DNA of 64,000 nt from Acetobacter cerevisiae (GCF_001580535.1 NZ_LHZA01000156.1:1-64000); one strand, 5' to 3'; shown: positions 19,458-30,097, counted from the stretch's first letter. Notes: generated from the letters alone by a model not told the origin. Numbers and translations: made by a program.

Positions 19458-20602
19458 CCCAACGCACTATCGTCATTGCCGCAGGCGGCACCGGCGGACA
19501 TTTCTTTCCGGCTGAAGCTCTGGCCGATGCTCTGGCTGAACGTGGCCACCGGCTGGTTTTGATGACCGATGCCCGCGCCGGTGCGCGCACGGCAGGCGTC
19601 TTCTCACGCGGGCCGCAATATGTGCTGCCGGGTGCGGGTGTCGCTGGCCGTGGCCCGATGCGTGCTTTCAAGGCAGGCCTCACCCTGCTGAGCAGCGCAT
19701 GGAAGGCCCGCTCCATTCTGCGCAGCGTCCAGCCAGACGCCGTAGTCGGGTTTGGCGGTTATCCCTCCGTGCCGCCCCTGCTTGGCGCGCGCCTGCTGGG
19801 CCGTAAACATCCGGCCCTGATTATTCATGAAGGCAATGCCGTTCTGGGCAAGGCCAACGCTGTGTTGTCCCGCTTTGCGGATGTCATTGCCACGTCTTTT
19901 CCCTCCGTCGCCAAACTGCCAATTGGTGCGCGCACGGCCTTTACCGGCATGCCGGTCCGCCCGACTATTGCCGCACTGGCGGGTAAAGGCTGGACCATGC
20001 CCGATCAGACCATCAACCTGCTGGTCTGGGGTGGCTCGCTGGGTGCCAGCGTGTTTGCAAAAGTGGTGCCCTCCGCCCTTGGCAAGCTGCCCGAAGAGCT
20101 GCGTGCCCGCCTGCACGTTACGCAGCAGGCTCGGAAAGATGATGTGGAAGCCACGCGCAAGGCCTATGCCGATATGGGCATTACTGCCCGCGTGGAACCG
20201 TTCCTGAATGATGTGCCTGCCCTGTTGCAGAGCGCGCATCTGGTGATTGGCCGGGCTGGTGGCTCCTCCGTTGCGGAGATTACCACCGCTGGCCGTCCCT
20301 CCATTCTGGTTCCCCTGCCCATTGCCGCGAGCGATGAGCAGACCGAAAACGCCCGCGCCATCACCACAGCGGGCGCCGGCTGGATGATCCGCCAGCCGGA
20401 CTTTACCGCCGCCACACTGGCTGACCGCCTGAATGACCTCCTTACGGCCCCGGAAGAGCTGGCGCGCGCAGCGGCCGCCGCAGCCTCACTCGCCCGCCCG
20501 GATGCCGCCACCCGCCTGGCCGATGTTGTAGAAGAATGCTTGCACCTTTCCCCCTCGCCCGCCTATCCGACACCTCCCAGCCAGACGGAGTTCAGCGCAT
20601 GA
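19454..20602 (+). CDS. murG: Lipid II synthase (UDP-GlcNAc transferase)
   Basis: A 382-residue MurG, a peripheral membrane GT-B enzyme that adds GlcNAc to lipid [11 protein letters not shown] is at 11-20, [12 protein letters not shown] and [11 protein letters not shown] follow, and the C-terminal donor-site motif is [12 protein letters not shown]. An in-frame ATG exists at 19442, but ATG 19454 forms the ATGA overlap with ftsW seen throughout this operon and begins at the family N-terminus. Confidence 0.97.
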   Translation: MTQRTIVIAAGGTGGHFFPAEALADALAERGHRLVLMTDARAGARTAGVFSRGPQYVLPGAGVAGRGPMRAFKAGLTLLSSAWKARSILRSVQPDAVVGFGGYPSVPPLLGARLLGRKHPALIIHEGNAVLGKANAVLSRFADVIATSFPSVAKLPIGARTAFTGMPVRPTIAALAGKGWTMPDQTINLLVWGGSLGASVFAKVVPSALGKLPEELRARLHVTQQARKDDVEATRKAYADMGITARVEPFLNDVPALLQSAHLVIGRAGGSSVAEITTAGRPSILVPLPIAASDEQTENARAITTAGAGWMIRQPDFTAATLADRLNDLLTAPEELARAAAAAASLARPDAATRLADVVEECLHLSPSPAYPTPPSQTEFSA

Positions 20603-22029
20603 GAGCCCTGCCCCTTTCCATCGGAACCATTCATTTTGTCGGGATTGGTGGCATCGGCATGTCCGGCATTGCCGAGGTGCTGTCCATGCTGGGCTATTCC
20701 GTGCAGGGGTCGGACATTGCTGAAAACGCCAATGTCAAACGGCTGCGCGCTGCGGGTATTCCCATCAGCATTGGTCACGCTGCGGAAAATCTGGGGGAAG
20801 CTCAGGTTGTCGTCATCTCCACGGCTGTCAGCCGGGACAACCCGGAAGTGGTCGCCGCCCGTAGCCGTCTGATCCCGGTGGTGCGGCGTGCGGAAATGCT
20901 GGCCGAATTGATGCGCCTGCGCTGGTCCGTCGCGGTTGGCGGCACGCACGGCAAAACCACCACCACCAGCCTGATTGCGGCTGTGCTGGAAGCCGCGCGG
21001 CTGGACCCCACCGTGATTAACGGCGGCATTATTGAGGCCTACGGCACCAACACCCGCATGGGCAAAGGCGACTGGATGGTCGCAGAAGCAGATGAGAGCG
21101 ATGGCTCCTTCCTGCGTCTGCCCTCCGTGATTTCCGTTGTGACCAACATGGACCCGGAACATCTGGACCACTGGGGTTCCGCCGAGGCCATGGAAGCAGC
21201 GTATGACCAGTTTGTCTCCAACGTGCCGTTCTATGGCTTTGCCGTACTGTGCATTGACCACCCCGCCGTGCAGCAGATGATCCCCCGCATGTCCGACCAC
21301 CGGATTGTCACCTACGGGTTCTCCCCGCAGGCTGACGTACGCGCTGAAAAGCTGATTACCGACAAGATGGGGGCGACGTTTGAAGTCACCCTGACCGACC
21401 GTTCCACCCGCCGCACCCGCAAGGCCGGACCGTTCCGTCTGCCCATGCTGGGTTCCCATAACGTGCAGAACGCGCTGGCTGCCATTGCCGTGGCGACCGA
21501 GATGGATATCAGCGATGATGTCATCCGCTCCGGTCTGGCCGCCTTCCGGGGGGTGAAGCGCCGCTTTACCCGCACCGGTGAATGCAACGGCGTGACGGTG
21601 ATTGATGATTACGGCCATCACCCCGTAGAAATTGCTGCCGTGCTGAAAGCTGCGCGACAGGCCGGAGCCAATAACGTAATTGCGGTCATGCAGCCGCACC
21701 GTTATTCGCGCCTGAAAATGCTGTTCCCTGATTTCTGCACCTGCATGAACGATGCCGATACCGTCATTGTTTCCGACGTCTATGCCGCAGGCGAACAGCC
21801 GGACCCGGAAATGAGCCGCGACAAGCTGATTGAAGGCCTGCGTGAACGCGGCCACCGCTCCGTGGTGCCGCTCTCCAGCCCCGACCATCTGGCGGAAATG
21901 ATCAACGCCATCGCCAAACCGGGTGATTATGTTGTCTGTCTGGGTGCAGGCACCATTACCAACTGGGCGCAGGCTCTGCCGGAACAGCTTAAGGCGCTGC
22001 ACGCAGCCGATGGCGGGCGCGCAGCATGA
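20599..22029 (+). CDS. murC: UDP-MurNAc:L-alanine ligase
   Basis: A 476-residue MurC that adds the first stem-peptide residue, L-Ala. The N-terminal motif [15 protein letters not shown] is followed by ATP site GTHGKT at 115-120, [11 protein letters not shown] and [13 protein letters not shown] 20599 overlaps the murG stop; the frame is open upstream but that sequence is the end of murG. Confidence 0.97.
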   Translation: MRALPLSIGTIHFVGIGGIGMSGIAEVLSMLGYSVQGSDIAENANVKRLRAAGIPISIGHAAENLGEAQVVVISTAVSRDNPEVVAARSRLIPVVRRAEMLAELMRLRWSVAVGGTHGKTTTTSLIAAVLEAARLDPTVINGGIIEAYGTNTRMGKGDWMVAEADESDGSFLRLPSVISVVTNMDPEHLDHWGSAEAMEAAYDQFVSNVPFYGFAVLCIDHPAVQQMIPRMSDHRIVTYGFSPQADVRAEKLITDKMGATFEVTLTDRSTRRTRKAGPFRLPMLGSHNVQNALAAIAVATEMDISDDVIRSGLAAFRGVKRRFTRTGECNGVTVIDDYGHHPVEIAAVLKAARQAGANNVIAVMQPHRYSRLKMLFPDFCTCMNDADTVIVSDVYAAGEQPDPEMSRDKLIEGLRERGHRSVVPLSSPDHLAEMINAIAKPGDYVVCLGAGTITNWAQALPEQLKALHAADGGRAA

Positions 22030-22973
22030 GCCTGTCTTCCGCCTCCATGACGGATCTGGTGCAGCAGGCATTTGCCCAAACCCGTGGCCGCCTGATCCCG
22101 CAGGCCCCGCTTGGCCCGCGCACATGGTTCCGCGTGGGCGGGGCAGCGGAATGGCTGTATCAGCCTGCGGATGCGGAAGATCTTGCGTCAGTCATGCAGC
22201 GCCTCTCTCCCGAACTCCCCGTCACCGCACTGGGCGCCTGCTCTAACGTGATTATCCGCGATGGCGGGCTGGATGGCATTGTCATCCGTCTGGCACGTGG
22301 GTTCTCCGACATCACGGTGGAAGAGGACGGACTGGTGGTCGGCAGCGCCTGTCTGGATGCCACCGTGGCCGAGTATGCCGCACAGGCCGGTCTGGCCGGT
22401 CTGGAATTTCTGGCGGGAATTCCCGGCTCCATCGGCGGGGCCGTGCGGATGAACGCCGGGGCCTATGGGTCCGACATCGCCACCGTGCTGGACTGGGCAG
22501 AAATCATCACGCGCGATGGCAGTCTGATACGGCTGGATGCTGGCGCACTGAAGTTTGGTTATCGGCGCTCCGGCCTGCCGGAAGGGGCTCTGGTTATCCG
22601 CGCCCGCCTGCGTGGCACGCCGGACAAACAGGCGGATATTTCCGCCCGCATTGCGGAAATCCGCGCAGCGCGTGAACTCTCCCAGCCAGTGCGGGCCAGA
22701 ACCGGCGGGTCCACCTTCCGCAACCCGGACCCGGATATTTCCCTCCATAAGGCCTGGAAACTGATTGATGCCGCTGGCTGCCGTGGTCTGAAGCGCGGGG
22801 ATGCGCAGGTGAGCGAGAAGCACTGCAACTTCCTGATCAATCTCGGTCAGGCCACCGCCGCCGACCTTGAAGGTCTGGGCGATGAGGTGCGGCATCGCGT
22901 CGCGCAGCAGTCTGGCGTTCAGCTGCATTGGGAAATCAAACGCATCGGCAAGGCAGAAGGATCCTCCGCATGA
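22026..22973 (+). CDS. murB: UDP-N-acetylenolpyruvoylglucosamine reductase
   Basis: A 315-residue FAD enzyme that reduces UDP-GlcNAc-enolpyruvate to UDP-MurNAc. The FAD domain shows [21 protein letters not shown] and [21 protein letters not shown]; the catalytic Ser lies in GGSTFRNP and the C-terminal motif is [11 protein letters not shown]. It overlaps murC and ddl by ATGA at both ends. murA is not in the window. Confidence 0.96.
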   Translation: MSLSSASMTDLVQQAFAQTRGRLIPQAPLGPRTWFRVGGAAEWLYQPADAEDLASVMQRLSPELPVTALGACSNVIIRDGGLDGIVIRLARGFSDITVEEDGLVVGSACLDATVAEYAAQAGLAGLEFLAGIPGSIGGAVRMNAGAYGSDIATVLDWAEIITRDGSLIRLDAGALKFGYRRSGLPEGALVIRARLRGTPDKQADISARIAEIRAARELSQPVRARTGGSTFRNPDPDISLHKAWKLIDAAGCRGLKRGDAQVSEKHCNFLINLGQATAADLEGLGDEVRHRVAQQSGVQLHWEIKRIGKAEGSSA

Positions 22974-23911
22974 GCAACAGCAAACGGATTACCGTTCTGA
23001 TGGGCGGGATTTCTTCTGAACGTGAGGTTAGCCTCGCCTCCGGCAAAGGTGTCGTCGAAGCGCTGCGCAGCCTTGGCCATACCGTCAGCACGCTGGACCC
23101 CGGGGCCGATCTGGCGGCACTCGTCACCACACTGACCGAACAGAAGCCCGATGTGGTCTTCAACGCCCTGCACGGACGGTATGGCGAAGATGGCTGTATT
23201 CAGGGTGTGCTGAACTGGATTGGCGTGCCTTACACCCACTCCGGCGTGCGCGCTTCCGCCACAGCCATGGACAAGGCCGCAGCCCGCGCTGTCTTCCTTT
23301 CCGCCGGGCTGCCGGTGGCCGAAGGCAAGCTGGTTGCCATTGAGGATCTGGCTAAAGCTGACCCCCTGCCCACACCGTATGTGGTCAAACCGGTGAGCGA
23401 AGGTTCTTCCGTCGGGGTTTCTATTGTCCGGTCCGGCTCCAATACGCGGCAGGAAATTGTCGAAAACTGGCGCTATGGCCCGCATGCGCTGGTGGAAGCC
23501 TTTATTCCCGGCAAGGAAATTACGATTGGTGTGCTGGGGGACCGCGCCCTGACTGTGACAGACATCACCCCCGCGCCCGGCGGCGGCCATGATTTCTATG
23601 ATTATGACGCCAAATACACCAGCGGCGGCTCCAGCCATGTTCTGCCTGCGGCCATTGATGACGCCGTGAGCAAACAGGCCTGCGCAATTGCCGTTGCAGC
23701 GCATCAGGCGCTTGGCTGCTCCGGTGCCTCCCGCTCGGATTTCCGGCTGGATGATACCGGCCCCGGTCCGGCCCGGCTTGTGCTGCTGGAAGTCAACACC
23801 CAGCCGGGGATGACGGCCACCTCTTTGCTGCCGGAACAGGCCGCCTATTGCGGCATCAGCTATCCGGAACTGTGCGGCTGGCTGGTTGAGCAGGCAGCCT
23901 GTCCACAATGA
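22970..23911 (+). CDS. ddl: D-alanine--D-alanine ligase
   Basis: A 313-residue ATP-grasp ligase that makes D-Ala-D-Ala for MurF. The N-terminal motif reads VLMGGISSEREVSL; YVVKPVSEGSSVGV binds ATP and LEVNTQPGMTATSL carries metal and substrate residues. ATG 22970 overlaps the murB stop and matches the family N-terminus. Its stop overlaps ftsQ. Confidence 0.96.
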   Translation: MSNSKRITVLMGGISSEREVSLASGKGVVEALRSLGHTVSTLDPGADLAALVTTLTEQKPDVVFNALHGRYGEDGCIQGVLNWIGVPYTHSGVRASATAMDKAAARAVFLSAGLPVAEGKLVAIEDLAKADPLPTPYVVKPVSEGSSVGVSIVRSGSNTRQEIVENWRYGPHALVEAFIPGKEITIGVLGDRALTVTDITPAPGGGHDFYDYDAKYTSGGSSHVLPAAIDDAVSKQACAIAVAAHQALGCSGASRSDFRLDDTGPGPARLVLLEVNTQPGMTATSLLPEQAAYCGISYPELCGWLVEQAACPQ

Positions 23912-24810
23912 GAATCCCCTCTTCCCCTTCTGATCGTCCGTCACGCTTCGGGCTGTTTGCCCGACGGCAGAAGCGGCTGATCCGCCCCTTGCTTGGCGTG
24001 CTGTTTCTGGCGGCGCTGGGGGGAGGAGGCTACCTGTATCTCCAGCAACCCGGCGCGCAGGAACGTCTGGCCCCGCTGCGGGAGAAGGTTCTGAGCGCTG
24101 CCCCACTGCGCATCACCAAAATTCAGGTGCAGGGCGCGCAGCTCACCAGCGATTCCGCCATTCACAAAGCACTTGGCGTATCCGTCGGCGAGCCGGTGCT
24201 GAATTTCAGCGTCTCCGACGCACGGGACCGCCTGAACGCCCTGCCCTTTGTGGATCATGTCACTGTTGAGCGGCATCTTTCGGGCGAAATTGACGTCACT
24301 ATTACAGAGCGTCCGCCCTTTGCCGTCTGGCAGCATCAGGGGCACTTTGAACTCATCGACCGGCAGGGCAAACGCGTGCCGGATCAGGGCATGACCGGCA
24401 AGGATGCCGAAGCCTTTACCAAGCTACCTCTGGTAGTCGGTGATGGCGCGAATGACGCCGCCTCTGCCCTGATTGATGCGCTGACGCAGGAACCCTCCGT
24501 GCGCGAGCATGTCACGGCTGCCGTACGGGTCAGCGACCGCCGCTGGAACCTGACCTTGCGGGATGGTGCGACGGTCTTTCTGCCAGAAGGCGAGGAAGTT
24601 CCGGCCATTCACCGGCTGGCCAAGCTGGATGCCTCCACGCATCTGCTGGACCGGCCTGTGGTGCTGATTGATATGCGTCTGCCCGACCGTCTGACCATTC
24701 GGGAGCGCCCCCCGCAGCCCGCTCCGGCCCCCTCCGGCACAGATGCCGCACCGCCTCCATCACAGCCCGGCAGCACGTCCCCCGCTGGCCGGCAGGGAAG
24801 TCCTGCATGA
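23908..24810 (+). CDS. ftsQ: Cell division protein FtsQ
   Basis: A 300-residue bitopic divisome protein. A basic cytoplasmic N-terminus (FARRQKRLIR) precedes a membrane segment at about 26-46; a POTRA domain starts near LRITKIQVQGAQ and is followed by the FtsQ beta domain. It recruits FtsL/FtsB in the periplasm. The last 30 residues are Pro/Ser/Ala-rich and probably disordered. It overlaps ddl and ftsA by ATGA. Confidence 0.94.
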   Translation: MRIPSSPSDRPSRFGLFARRQKRLIRPLLGVLFLAALGGGGYLYLQQPGAQERLAPLREKVLSAAPLRITKIQVQGAQLTSDSAIHKALGVSVGEPVLNFSVSDARDRLNALPFVDHVTVERHLSGEIDVTITERPPFAVWQHQGHFELIDRQGKRVPDQGMTGKDAEAFTKLPLVVGDGANDAASALIDALTQEPSVREHVTAAVRVSDRRWNLTLRDGATVFLPEGEEVPAIHRLAKLDASTHLLDRPVVLIDMRLPDRLTIRERPPQPAPAPSGTDAAPPPSQPGSTSPAGRQGSPA

Positions 24811-26243
24811 CGAACCGCACGCGCCCGTCCTTCTCGCTCAATTCCGCTGCGCAGTCCCGCCTGCGCAAGAAGGCCAGCACGACATCCGCCTCCTCCAGCC
24901 TGCGGATGAGCGGGGATGACACCATTCTGCCGCTGCCCCCTTCCGAAACCAACAAGCGTCCACGCACCTGGCGGAATGGTTATTCCGCCGTGCTGGATAT
25001 TGGCTCCACCAAAATCACCTGCCTGATTGGCAAGGGAGAGCCGAACGGCAGTCTGAAAGTCATCGGCTGCGGCTGGCGGCGCTCCGCCGGCGTGCGGAAC
25101 GGCGCCATTACAGACCTGCAGGCAGCAGAAGCCGCCATTCGCGCCACCGTCGGGCAGGCGGAACTGATGGCCGAACGGACGATTGACCGGGTGGTGGTCA
25201 ACCTCTCCTGCGGGCATCCAGCCAGCCGGTTGTTCAACGTGCGCTGGCCGGTTGGCGGGCGTGTGGTGACGGAAGCTGATATTCGCCGCGTCGTCACGGA
25301 AGGCCGTGTTCAGGCCACAGTAGAAGGGCGGGATGTGGTGCACACCCTCCCGATTGATTTCACTGTGGATGATACGGAAGGCGTGGCCGACCCGCGCGGC
25401 CATCTGTGTGACACCCTGAAAGCGCGGCTGCATATTATTGATGCCGCCTCTACCGCGTTGCTTAATCTTGAAACCGTCCTGAGCCGAGCCGAACTCAAGA
25501 TGGAAGCGCTGGTGTCTTCTCCCCTCGCCTCTGGCCTGTCCGTGCTGGATGCGGATGAGCGGGAGTTGGGTACTACAGTTGTGGAGATGGGTGGCGGCAC
25601 AACGTCACTCGCCGTGTTTGGAGAAGGACAGATTCTCCATACTGCTCAGATCAGCGTCGGCGGCCTGCATGTCACGCGTGATATTGCGCGGGGCCTGAGC
25701 ACATCTTTAGAAAATGCAGAACGGCTCAAGACAGTTTACGGCAGTGCCGATCTGTCTTCGGATGTCGAAGATGAAATTCTGACCGTTGAGCTTCTGGGCA
25801 ATGACGTTCCTCATTTTGAACAGATTTCCCGCGCACAACTTGGCCGTATCATCCGCCCCCGCATGGAAGAAACGCTGGAGCTGGTGCGTGAAAAACTGGA
25901 TGGTGCGGGGCTGGGCAATGCCGCCAGTGGCCGCATTGTGCTGACAGGCGGTGCCTCTTTGCTGGACGGCATGCGTCCGCTGGCAGAACGTATTCTGGGG
26001 GCCTCGGCATCCAAAGGACGCAATGGCGGGCCGGCCTTTACACGGTCCGTGCGGCTTGGACGACCCAAGCATATTCTGGGTCTTCCGGAAAACACGGCTG
26101 CCGCCGCGGGGTTTGCTACAGCGGCTGGCCTGCTCTCCTGGGCAGCCAGTGCAGAGCGCCCCTTCGGCGATGTCGAGTTCCGCGAAGCACCGCCCTCAGG
26201 CATGTTACAAAGACTCGTCGCTTTTATTCGTGACAGAGTTTGA
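24807..26243 (+). CDS. ftsA: Cell division protein FtsA
   Basis: A 478-residue actin-like ATPase that tethers FtsZ to the membrane. The phosphate-binding motif DIGSTK is at 64-69, VEMGGGTTSLAVF is the second phosphate loop and VLTGGASLLDG the adenosine motif. The C-terminal amphipathic helix GMLQRLVAFIRDRV is the membrane anchor. About 60 residues, Ser/Arg/Lys-rich, precede the domain; most FtsA proteins begin near the DIGSTK strand. Met34 (ATG 24906) is an alternative start, but ATG 24807 overlaps ftsQ in the operon pattern. Confidence 0.95.
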   Translation: MTNRTRPSFSLNSAAQSRLRKKASTTSASSSLRMSGDDTILPLPPSETNKRPRTWRNGYSAVLDIGSTKITCLIGKGEPNGSLKVIGCGWRRSAGVRNGAITDLQAAEAAIRATVGQAELMAERTIDRVVVNLSCGHPASRLFNVRWPVGGRVVTEADIRRVVTEGRVQATVEGRDVVHTLPIDFTVDDTEGVADPRGHLCDTLKARLHIIDAASTALLNLETVLSRAELKMEALVSSPLASGLSVLDADERELGTTVVEMGGGTTSLAVFGEGQILHTAQISVGGLHVTRDIARGLSTSLENAERLKTVYGSADLSSDVEDEILTVELLGNDVPHFEQISRAQLGRIIRPRMEETLELVREKLDGAGLGNAASGRIVLTGGASLLDGMRPLAERILGASASKGRNGGPAFTRSVRLGRPKHILGLPENTAAAAGFATAAGLLSWAASAERPFGDVEFREAPPSGMLQRLVAFIRDRV

Positions 26244-26268
26244 TATACTTAGAGAAATATTGATAACT
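26240..26268 (+). promoter_or_regulatory. Candidate internal ftsZ promoter
   Basis: The 84-bp ftsA-ftsZ gap is one of the few in the cluster and is AT-rich. TTGATA at 26240-26245 and ATAACT at 26263-26268 are 17 bp apart. An extra ftsZ promoter would allow FtsZ to be made in excess over FtsA. Confidence 0.35.
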
Positions 26269-26327
26269 TCGCTCTAGCATCCATCTGAAGACTTCGTTAG
26301 TTTGCCGCAGCTGCCCGGGAGAGCCAC

Positions 26328-27884
26328 ATGACACTGAACCTGACCGTTCCACCTCAGACACATGCTGATTTTTCACCGAGAATTACGGTTTTCGGTGTTG
26401 GGGGCGGCGGCACGAACGCAGTTGACAACATGATTGCGTCCAGCCTTCAGGGTGTGGAATTTGTTGTTGCCAACACGGATGCACAGAGCCTTGCCAAGAG
26501 CCGTGCAGACCGCCGCGTGCAGCTTGGCCCGCACCTTACCCACGGTCTGGGTGCTGGCGCAAAACCGGAAGTTGGCCGTGGTGCAGCGGAAGAAGCAGCA
26601 GACGAGCTGGCCCGGTATCTGGATGGCTGCCACATGGTGTTCATCACCACCGGCATGGGCGGCGGCACCGGCACCGGGGCAGCACCCGTTATTGCCCGCA
26701 TGGCGCGTGAGCGGAATATTCTGACGGTTGGCGTTGTCAGCAAGCCGTTTGATTACGAAGGCAAACGCCGCGCCCGCATTGCGGAAGAAGGCATCAAGGA
26801 ACTGCAGCAGTACGTTGACACGCTGATTGTGATTCCTAACCAGAACCTGTTCCGCGTGGCCAGCGAGCGTACAACTCTGCGTGAAGCCTACAAGATGGCT
26901 GACCATGTGCTCTACATGGGCGTGCGTGGCGTGACCGATCTGATGATGGCCCCCGGTTACATCAACCTCGACTTTGCCGATATCCGCAGCGTTATGGCGG
27001 AAATGGGCAAGGCCATGATGGGCACGGGCGAAGGCGAAGGTGAAAACCGCGCTGTTGAAGCCGCCGAGGCCGCCATTGCCAACCCGCTGCTGGAAGACAC
27101 CTGCATGTCCGGCGCGCAGGGCCTGCTGGTCAACGTGACCGGCGGTGAAGACATGACGTTCTTTGAAGTGGACGAAGCCTGTAACCGTATCCGCCGTGAA
27201 GTGGCGGAAGACGCGAACATGATCTTCGGCTCCATTATTGATGAGAACATGAACGGCAAGATCCGCGTGTCCGTTGTGGCAACGGGGATTGACATCGGCA
27301 CGCAGGCAAATGACCGCCCGCATCTGGTCGCGGTGGATGGTGAAGCACAGGCTGAACAGCAGACACTGGCAACTGGCACGGGTCCGTCCGTCATGGCCAA
27401 TCCGGCACAGCCCACCTCCACCATGCAGCAGCCTGCCGCGCCGCGTATGGATGCCGGCATGCAGCAGCCCCGTCCTGCCGCAGCGCCTGCTCCGCAGTCT
27501 TATCAGCCGCAGCAGGGTGGGCAGCATGTCTCGCCGCCGCCCGCACACAGCGTGCCCGGCCAGATCAACACGGCTCCGGCAGCACAGGCTCCGGCGCAGG
27601 CTCAGCCGCAGCGTCCGGCAGCCTCCCCGCGGGCCGGCCTGTTTACGGAAGCCCCGCGCTCTCCGTATCTGCCGGAATCCAGCCAGCCGTCCTCACGCAG
27701 CCTGTTTGGCCGCGTAACCGGCGCTTTCCGTCGCGCTGGCGGTGCTGAAGAACAGCGGAGCGAACCGGCTATTGAACCGCAGCGTCCGATGGTCAGCCCG
27801 GCTGGTCAGCAGGGTGCAAGCGTGCGCCCGGCTGATACAGATGATGCTGGGCTTGAAATCCCGACCTTCCTGCGCCGCCAGTAA
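26328..27884 (+). CDS. ftsZ: Cell division GTPase FtsZ
   Basis: A 518-residue tubulin-like GTPase that forms the Z ring. The GTP-binding tubulin signature GGGTGTG is at 111-117. The globular core ends near residue 330, then a long Gln/Pro/Ala-rich linker of about 170 residues leads to the conserved C-terminal peptide [10 protein letters not shown] that binds FtsA. Long linkers are typical of alphaproteobacteria. Shine-Dalgarno gggaga lies about 8 bp upstream. A strong terminator follows. Confidence 0.98.
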   Translation: MTLNLTVPPQTHADFSPRITVFGVGGGGTNAVDNMIASSLQGVEFVVANTDAQSLAKSRADRRVQLGPHLTHGLGAGAKPEVGRGAAEEAADELARYLDGCHMVFITTGMGGGTGTGAAPVIARMARERNILTVGVVSKPFDYEGKRRARIAEEGIKELQQYVDTLIVIPNQNLFRVASERTTLREAYKMADHVLYMGVRGVTDLMMAPGYINLDFADIRSVMAEMGKAMMGTGEGEGENRAVEAAEAAIANPLLEDTCMSGAQGLLVNVTGGEDMTFFEVDEACNRIRREVAEDANMIFGSIIDENMNGKIRVSVVATGIDIGTQANDRPHLVAVDGEAQAEQQTLATGTGPSVMANPAQPTSTMQQPAAPRMDAGMQQPRPAAAPAPQSYQPQQGGQHVSPPPAHSVPGQINTAPAAQAPAQAQPQRPAASPRAGLFTEAPRSPYLPESSQPSSRSLFGRVTGAFRRAGGAEEQRSEPAIEPQRPMVSPAGQQGASVRPADTDDAGLEIPTFLRRQ

Positions 27885-27901
27885 AAAAGCGCAGTTTTCT
27901 G

Positions 27902-27935
27902 CCGCGCTGCTCGTCCCGGGCAGCGCGGTTTTTTT
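27902..27935 (+). terminator. Rho-independent terminator of the dcw cluster
   Basis: CCGCGCTGC (27902-27910) pairs perfectly with GCAGCGCGG (27920-27928), followed by seven T. It closes the mraZ-ftsZ unit, so lpxC needs its own promoter; TTGACT at 27958-27963 is a possible -35 element with no clear -10. Confidence 0.93.
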
Positions 27936-28035
27936 ATGTAATAGACGGCAATAATGATTGACTCGCCAGAACAGCAGGCGGGCTTTAGCGTTAACCTGCA
28001 CGTCTTTTAAACCGCGCCGGAAAGAAGCCAGAGCC

Positions 28036-29016
28036 ATGGACAGTCTGCTTATGGAACCCACGAACCGCTCCGCCACGCTGGAGCCCGTTTCTGGCCCTGC
28101 CCAGCCCTCTGCAAAACATCTGCCTGCGGTCCAGCACACCCTGCATCACGCCATTTCCTGCGTGGGCACGGGTTTGCACACAGGGGCGCGTATTACGCTC
28201 ACCCTTCAGCCTGCCCCTGCTGGACATGGCGTTGTGTTCAAACGCTCGGATCTGAACGCAGCTCTTCTGCCTGCACGATTCGATTATGTGGTCGACACGC
28301 GCCTCAGCACGGTTCTGGGGGATGTGACCAACCCGGCCAACCGGATTGCCACCATCGAACATCTGATGGCCGCCCTGAATGGCTGCGGGATTGATAATGT
28401 TCTGGTGCTGGTCGATGGGCCGGAAATTCCGGTATTTGATGGTTCTGCTGCGGATTTTGTCTTTCTGATGGACTGCGCTGGCCGCGTGGCGCAGGAAGCG
28501 GTGCGGCACCGGATTGATGTGTTGCGCCCCGTGCGGGTTGAACAGGGTGATGCGTTTGTTGAGCTCAGCCCGGCCCCTGTCCAGAACCTGCATCTGGACC
28601 TGAGCATCGATTTCCCGGCGGAAGCTATCGGCAAGCAGACCTTCTCCACCGAGTTGACTCCCGCCACCTTCCGGCAGGATCTGGCGCGCAACCGCACCTT
28701 CACGCTGCGGCAGGAAATTGAAGCCCTGCATAAAGCCGGTCTGGCCCGTGGTGGTTCGCTGGATAACGCTATTGTTGTGGATGGCCCCGAAATTCTGAAC
28801 CCCTCCGGCCTGCGCTGCCCGGATGAGTTTATCCGCCATAAAGTGATGGATGCGGTGGGGGATCTGTATCTGGCTGGTGCTCCTCTGCGCGCCCGTTTTA
28901 CCGGCCACCGCTCAGGCCATTGTCTGAACAACAAGGTGCTGCGCGCCCTGTTTGCAGACCCGGCTGCCTGGCGCTATGTGCCTGCCCATGCGAGCTTTTC
29001 TCTCGCTGCGGCGTAA
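28036..29016 (+). CDS. lpxC: UDP-3-O-acyl-GlcNAc deacetylase
   Basis: A 326-residue zinc enzyme, the committed step of lipid A synthesis. The domain begins at QHTLHHAISCVGTGLHTG; zinc ligands are His109 in EHLMAAL and the His/Asp of HKVMDAVGDL near the end. It has about 30 residues before the domain that most LpxC proteins lack. ATG 28036 has ggaaagaag upstream; an upstream open frame from 27958 shows no homology. In many alphaproteobacteria lpxC directly follows ftsZ and precedes bamD, as here. Confidence 0.96.
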   Translation: MDSLLMEPTNRSATLEPVSGPAQPSAKHLPAVQHTLHHAISCVGTGLHTGARITLTLQPAPAGHGVVFKRSDLNAALLPARFDYVVDTRLSTVLGDVTNPANRIATIEHLMAALNGCGIDNVLVLVDGPEIPVFDGSAADFVFLMDCAGRVAQEAVRHRIDVLRPVRVEQGDAFVELSPAPVQNLHLDLSIDFPAEAIGKQTFSTELTPATFRQDLARNRTFTLRQEIEALHKAGLARGGSLDNAIVVDGPEILNPSGLRCPDEFIRHKVMDAVGDLYLAGAPLRARFTGHRSGHCLNNKVLRALFADPAAWRYVPAHASFSLAAA

Positions 29017-29074
29017 GATGCATTTCCCCAAAATACAAAGAGCGTCTTCATTCTCTTTTCTTGAGCGCCATGCG

Positions 29075-29083
29075 TGCTATAAG
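29075..29083 (+). promoter_or_regulatory. Candidate extended -10 promoter of bamD
   Basis: TGCTATAAG is an extended -10 element (TGN then TATAAG at 29078-29083) about 25 bp before the bamD ATG. No matching -35 is visible, which extended -10 promoters do not strictly need. Confidence 0.4.
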
Positions 29084-29107
29084 ACACGTTCAATTTGAAG
29101 AGCCGGA

Positions 29108-30097
29108 ATGTCTGTGAGCCTCATTAATTCTCTTTCCGTTCGCTGCCGCATACGCCGCCTGGCTTCGGCTGGTCTGCTTTTGGGCTTGTCCGGGTGCAGC
29201 CTGTTTGGCGGAGGGAAACCCGCTCCGGCTCCTAAACTGGCATCACCGGAAACCCTGTATAATAACGGGATTGATGCTCTGCGGACCCAGCGCTACACGC
29301 TGGCCTCTGCCGAGTTTGAGGTGTTGCAGCAGAATTACCCCTATTCCGGCTACATTGCGAATGCCCAGCTGATGGAAGGGTATTCCTACTACCTTAAAGG
29401 GAAATACCCTGAAGCCGTGCAGCAGCTGAACCGCTTTATTGGCCTGCACCCCACCAGTGCCGACGCAGCCTATGCCTATTACCTGCGCGCTCTGTGCTTT
29501 TATGAACAGATTGCAGACGTCAAGCGTGACCAGCAAGGCACTGTGGAAGCCATGGATGCGCTGGAAGAGGTCATCACCCGCTTCCCACAGTCTCAATATG
29601 CCCGTGATGCTCAGCTGAAAATTGACCTGTGCCGTGACCATCTGGCCGGTAAGGAAATGCTGGTTGGCCGTTACTACCAGCAGGAACGCAATTACGAAGC
29701 CGCGATCAACCGCTACCAGCGCGTGATTCAGGATTTCCAGACAACCAACCATGTGCCGGAAGCGCTTGAACGCATGGTCGAAGTCTATCTGGACCTCGGC
29801 CTGACAGATCAGGCCCGTAAGTCCGGCATCGTGCTGGGTTACAACTATCCGGGCAGCAAATGGTATCGGTACGCCTATAGCAACCTGAAGCGTTACAAGC
29901 TGCTCAGCAGCAACTTCCCCATCCCGGGTAAAGTGATTAACGCGCAGCCCAAGCCGCCTGCTGAAACAACGCAGCCGCCCACGGCAGCCGGAACTGCACC
30001 GGCTCCTGCGGCCATGGATATCAAGGCCGCACCGGTTCAGCCTGTTAAGAAACAGCGTATTGAACCGCAAGTCGATCAGGCGCCGGTCCTGCGTTAA
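29108..30097 (+). CDS. bamD: Outer-membrane assembly lipoprotein BamD
   Basis: A 329-residue lipoprotein. The signal peptide ends in the lipobox LSGC with Cys30, so it is lipidated and held at the outer membrane. TPR-like repeats (LYNNGIDALRTQRYTLASAEF, YYLKGKYPEAVQQLNRF and later) form the BamD scaffold that binds BamA in the outer-membrane protein insertion machine. The last 60 residues are Pro/Ala-rich and go beyond the usual domain. It is followed by a terminator and recN, a common alphaproteobacterial order. Confidence 0.94.
   Translation: MSVSLINSLSVRCRIRRLASAGLLLGLSGCSLFGGGKPAPAPKLASPETLYNNGIDALRTQRYTLASAEFEVLQQNYPYSGYIANAQLMEGYSYYLKGKYPEAVQQLNRFIGLHPTSADAAYAYYLRALCFYEQIADVKRDQQGTVEAMDALEEVITRFPQSQYARDAQLKIDLCRDHLAGKEMLVGRYYQQERNYEAAINRYQRVIQDFQTTNHVPEALERMVEVYLDLGLTDQARKSGIVLGYNYPGSKWYRYAYSNLKRYKLLSSNFPIPGKVINAQPKPPAETTQPPTAAGTAPAPAAMDIKAAPVQPVKKQRIEPQVDQAPVLR

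Noticed and set aside
20563-22125. A 520-residue open frame opposite murC
   Set aside because: Shadow frame of murC created by codon bias; no ribosome-binding site or recognisable domain.
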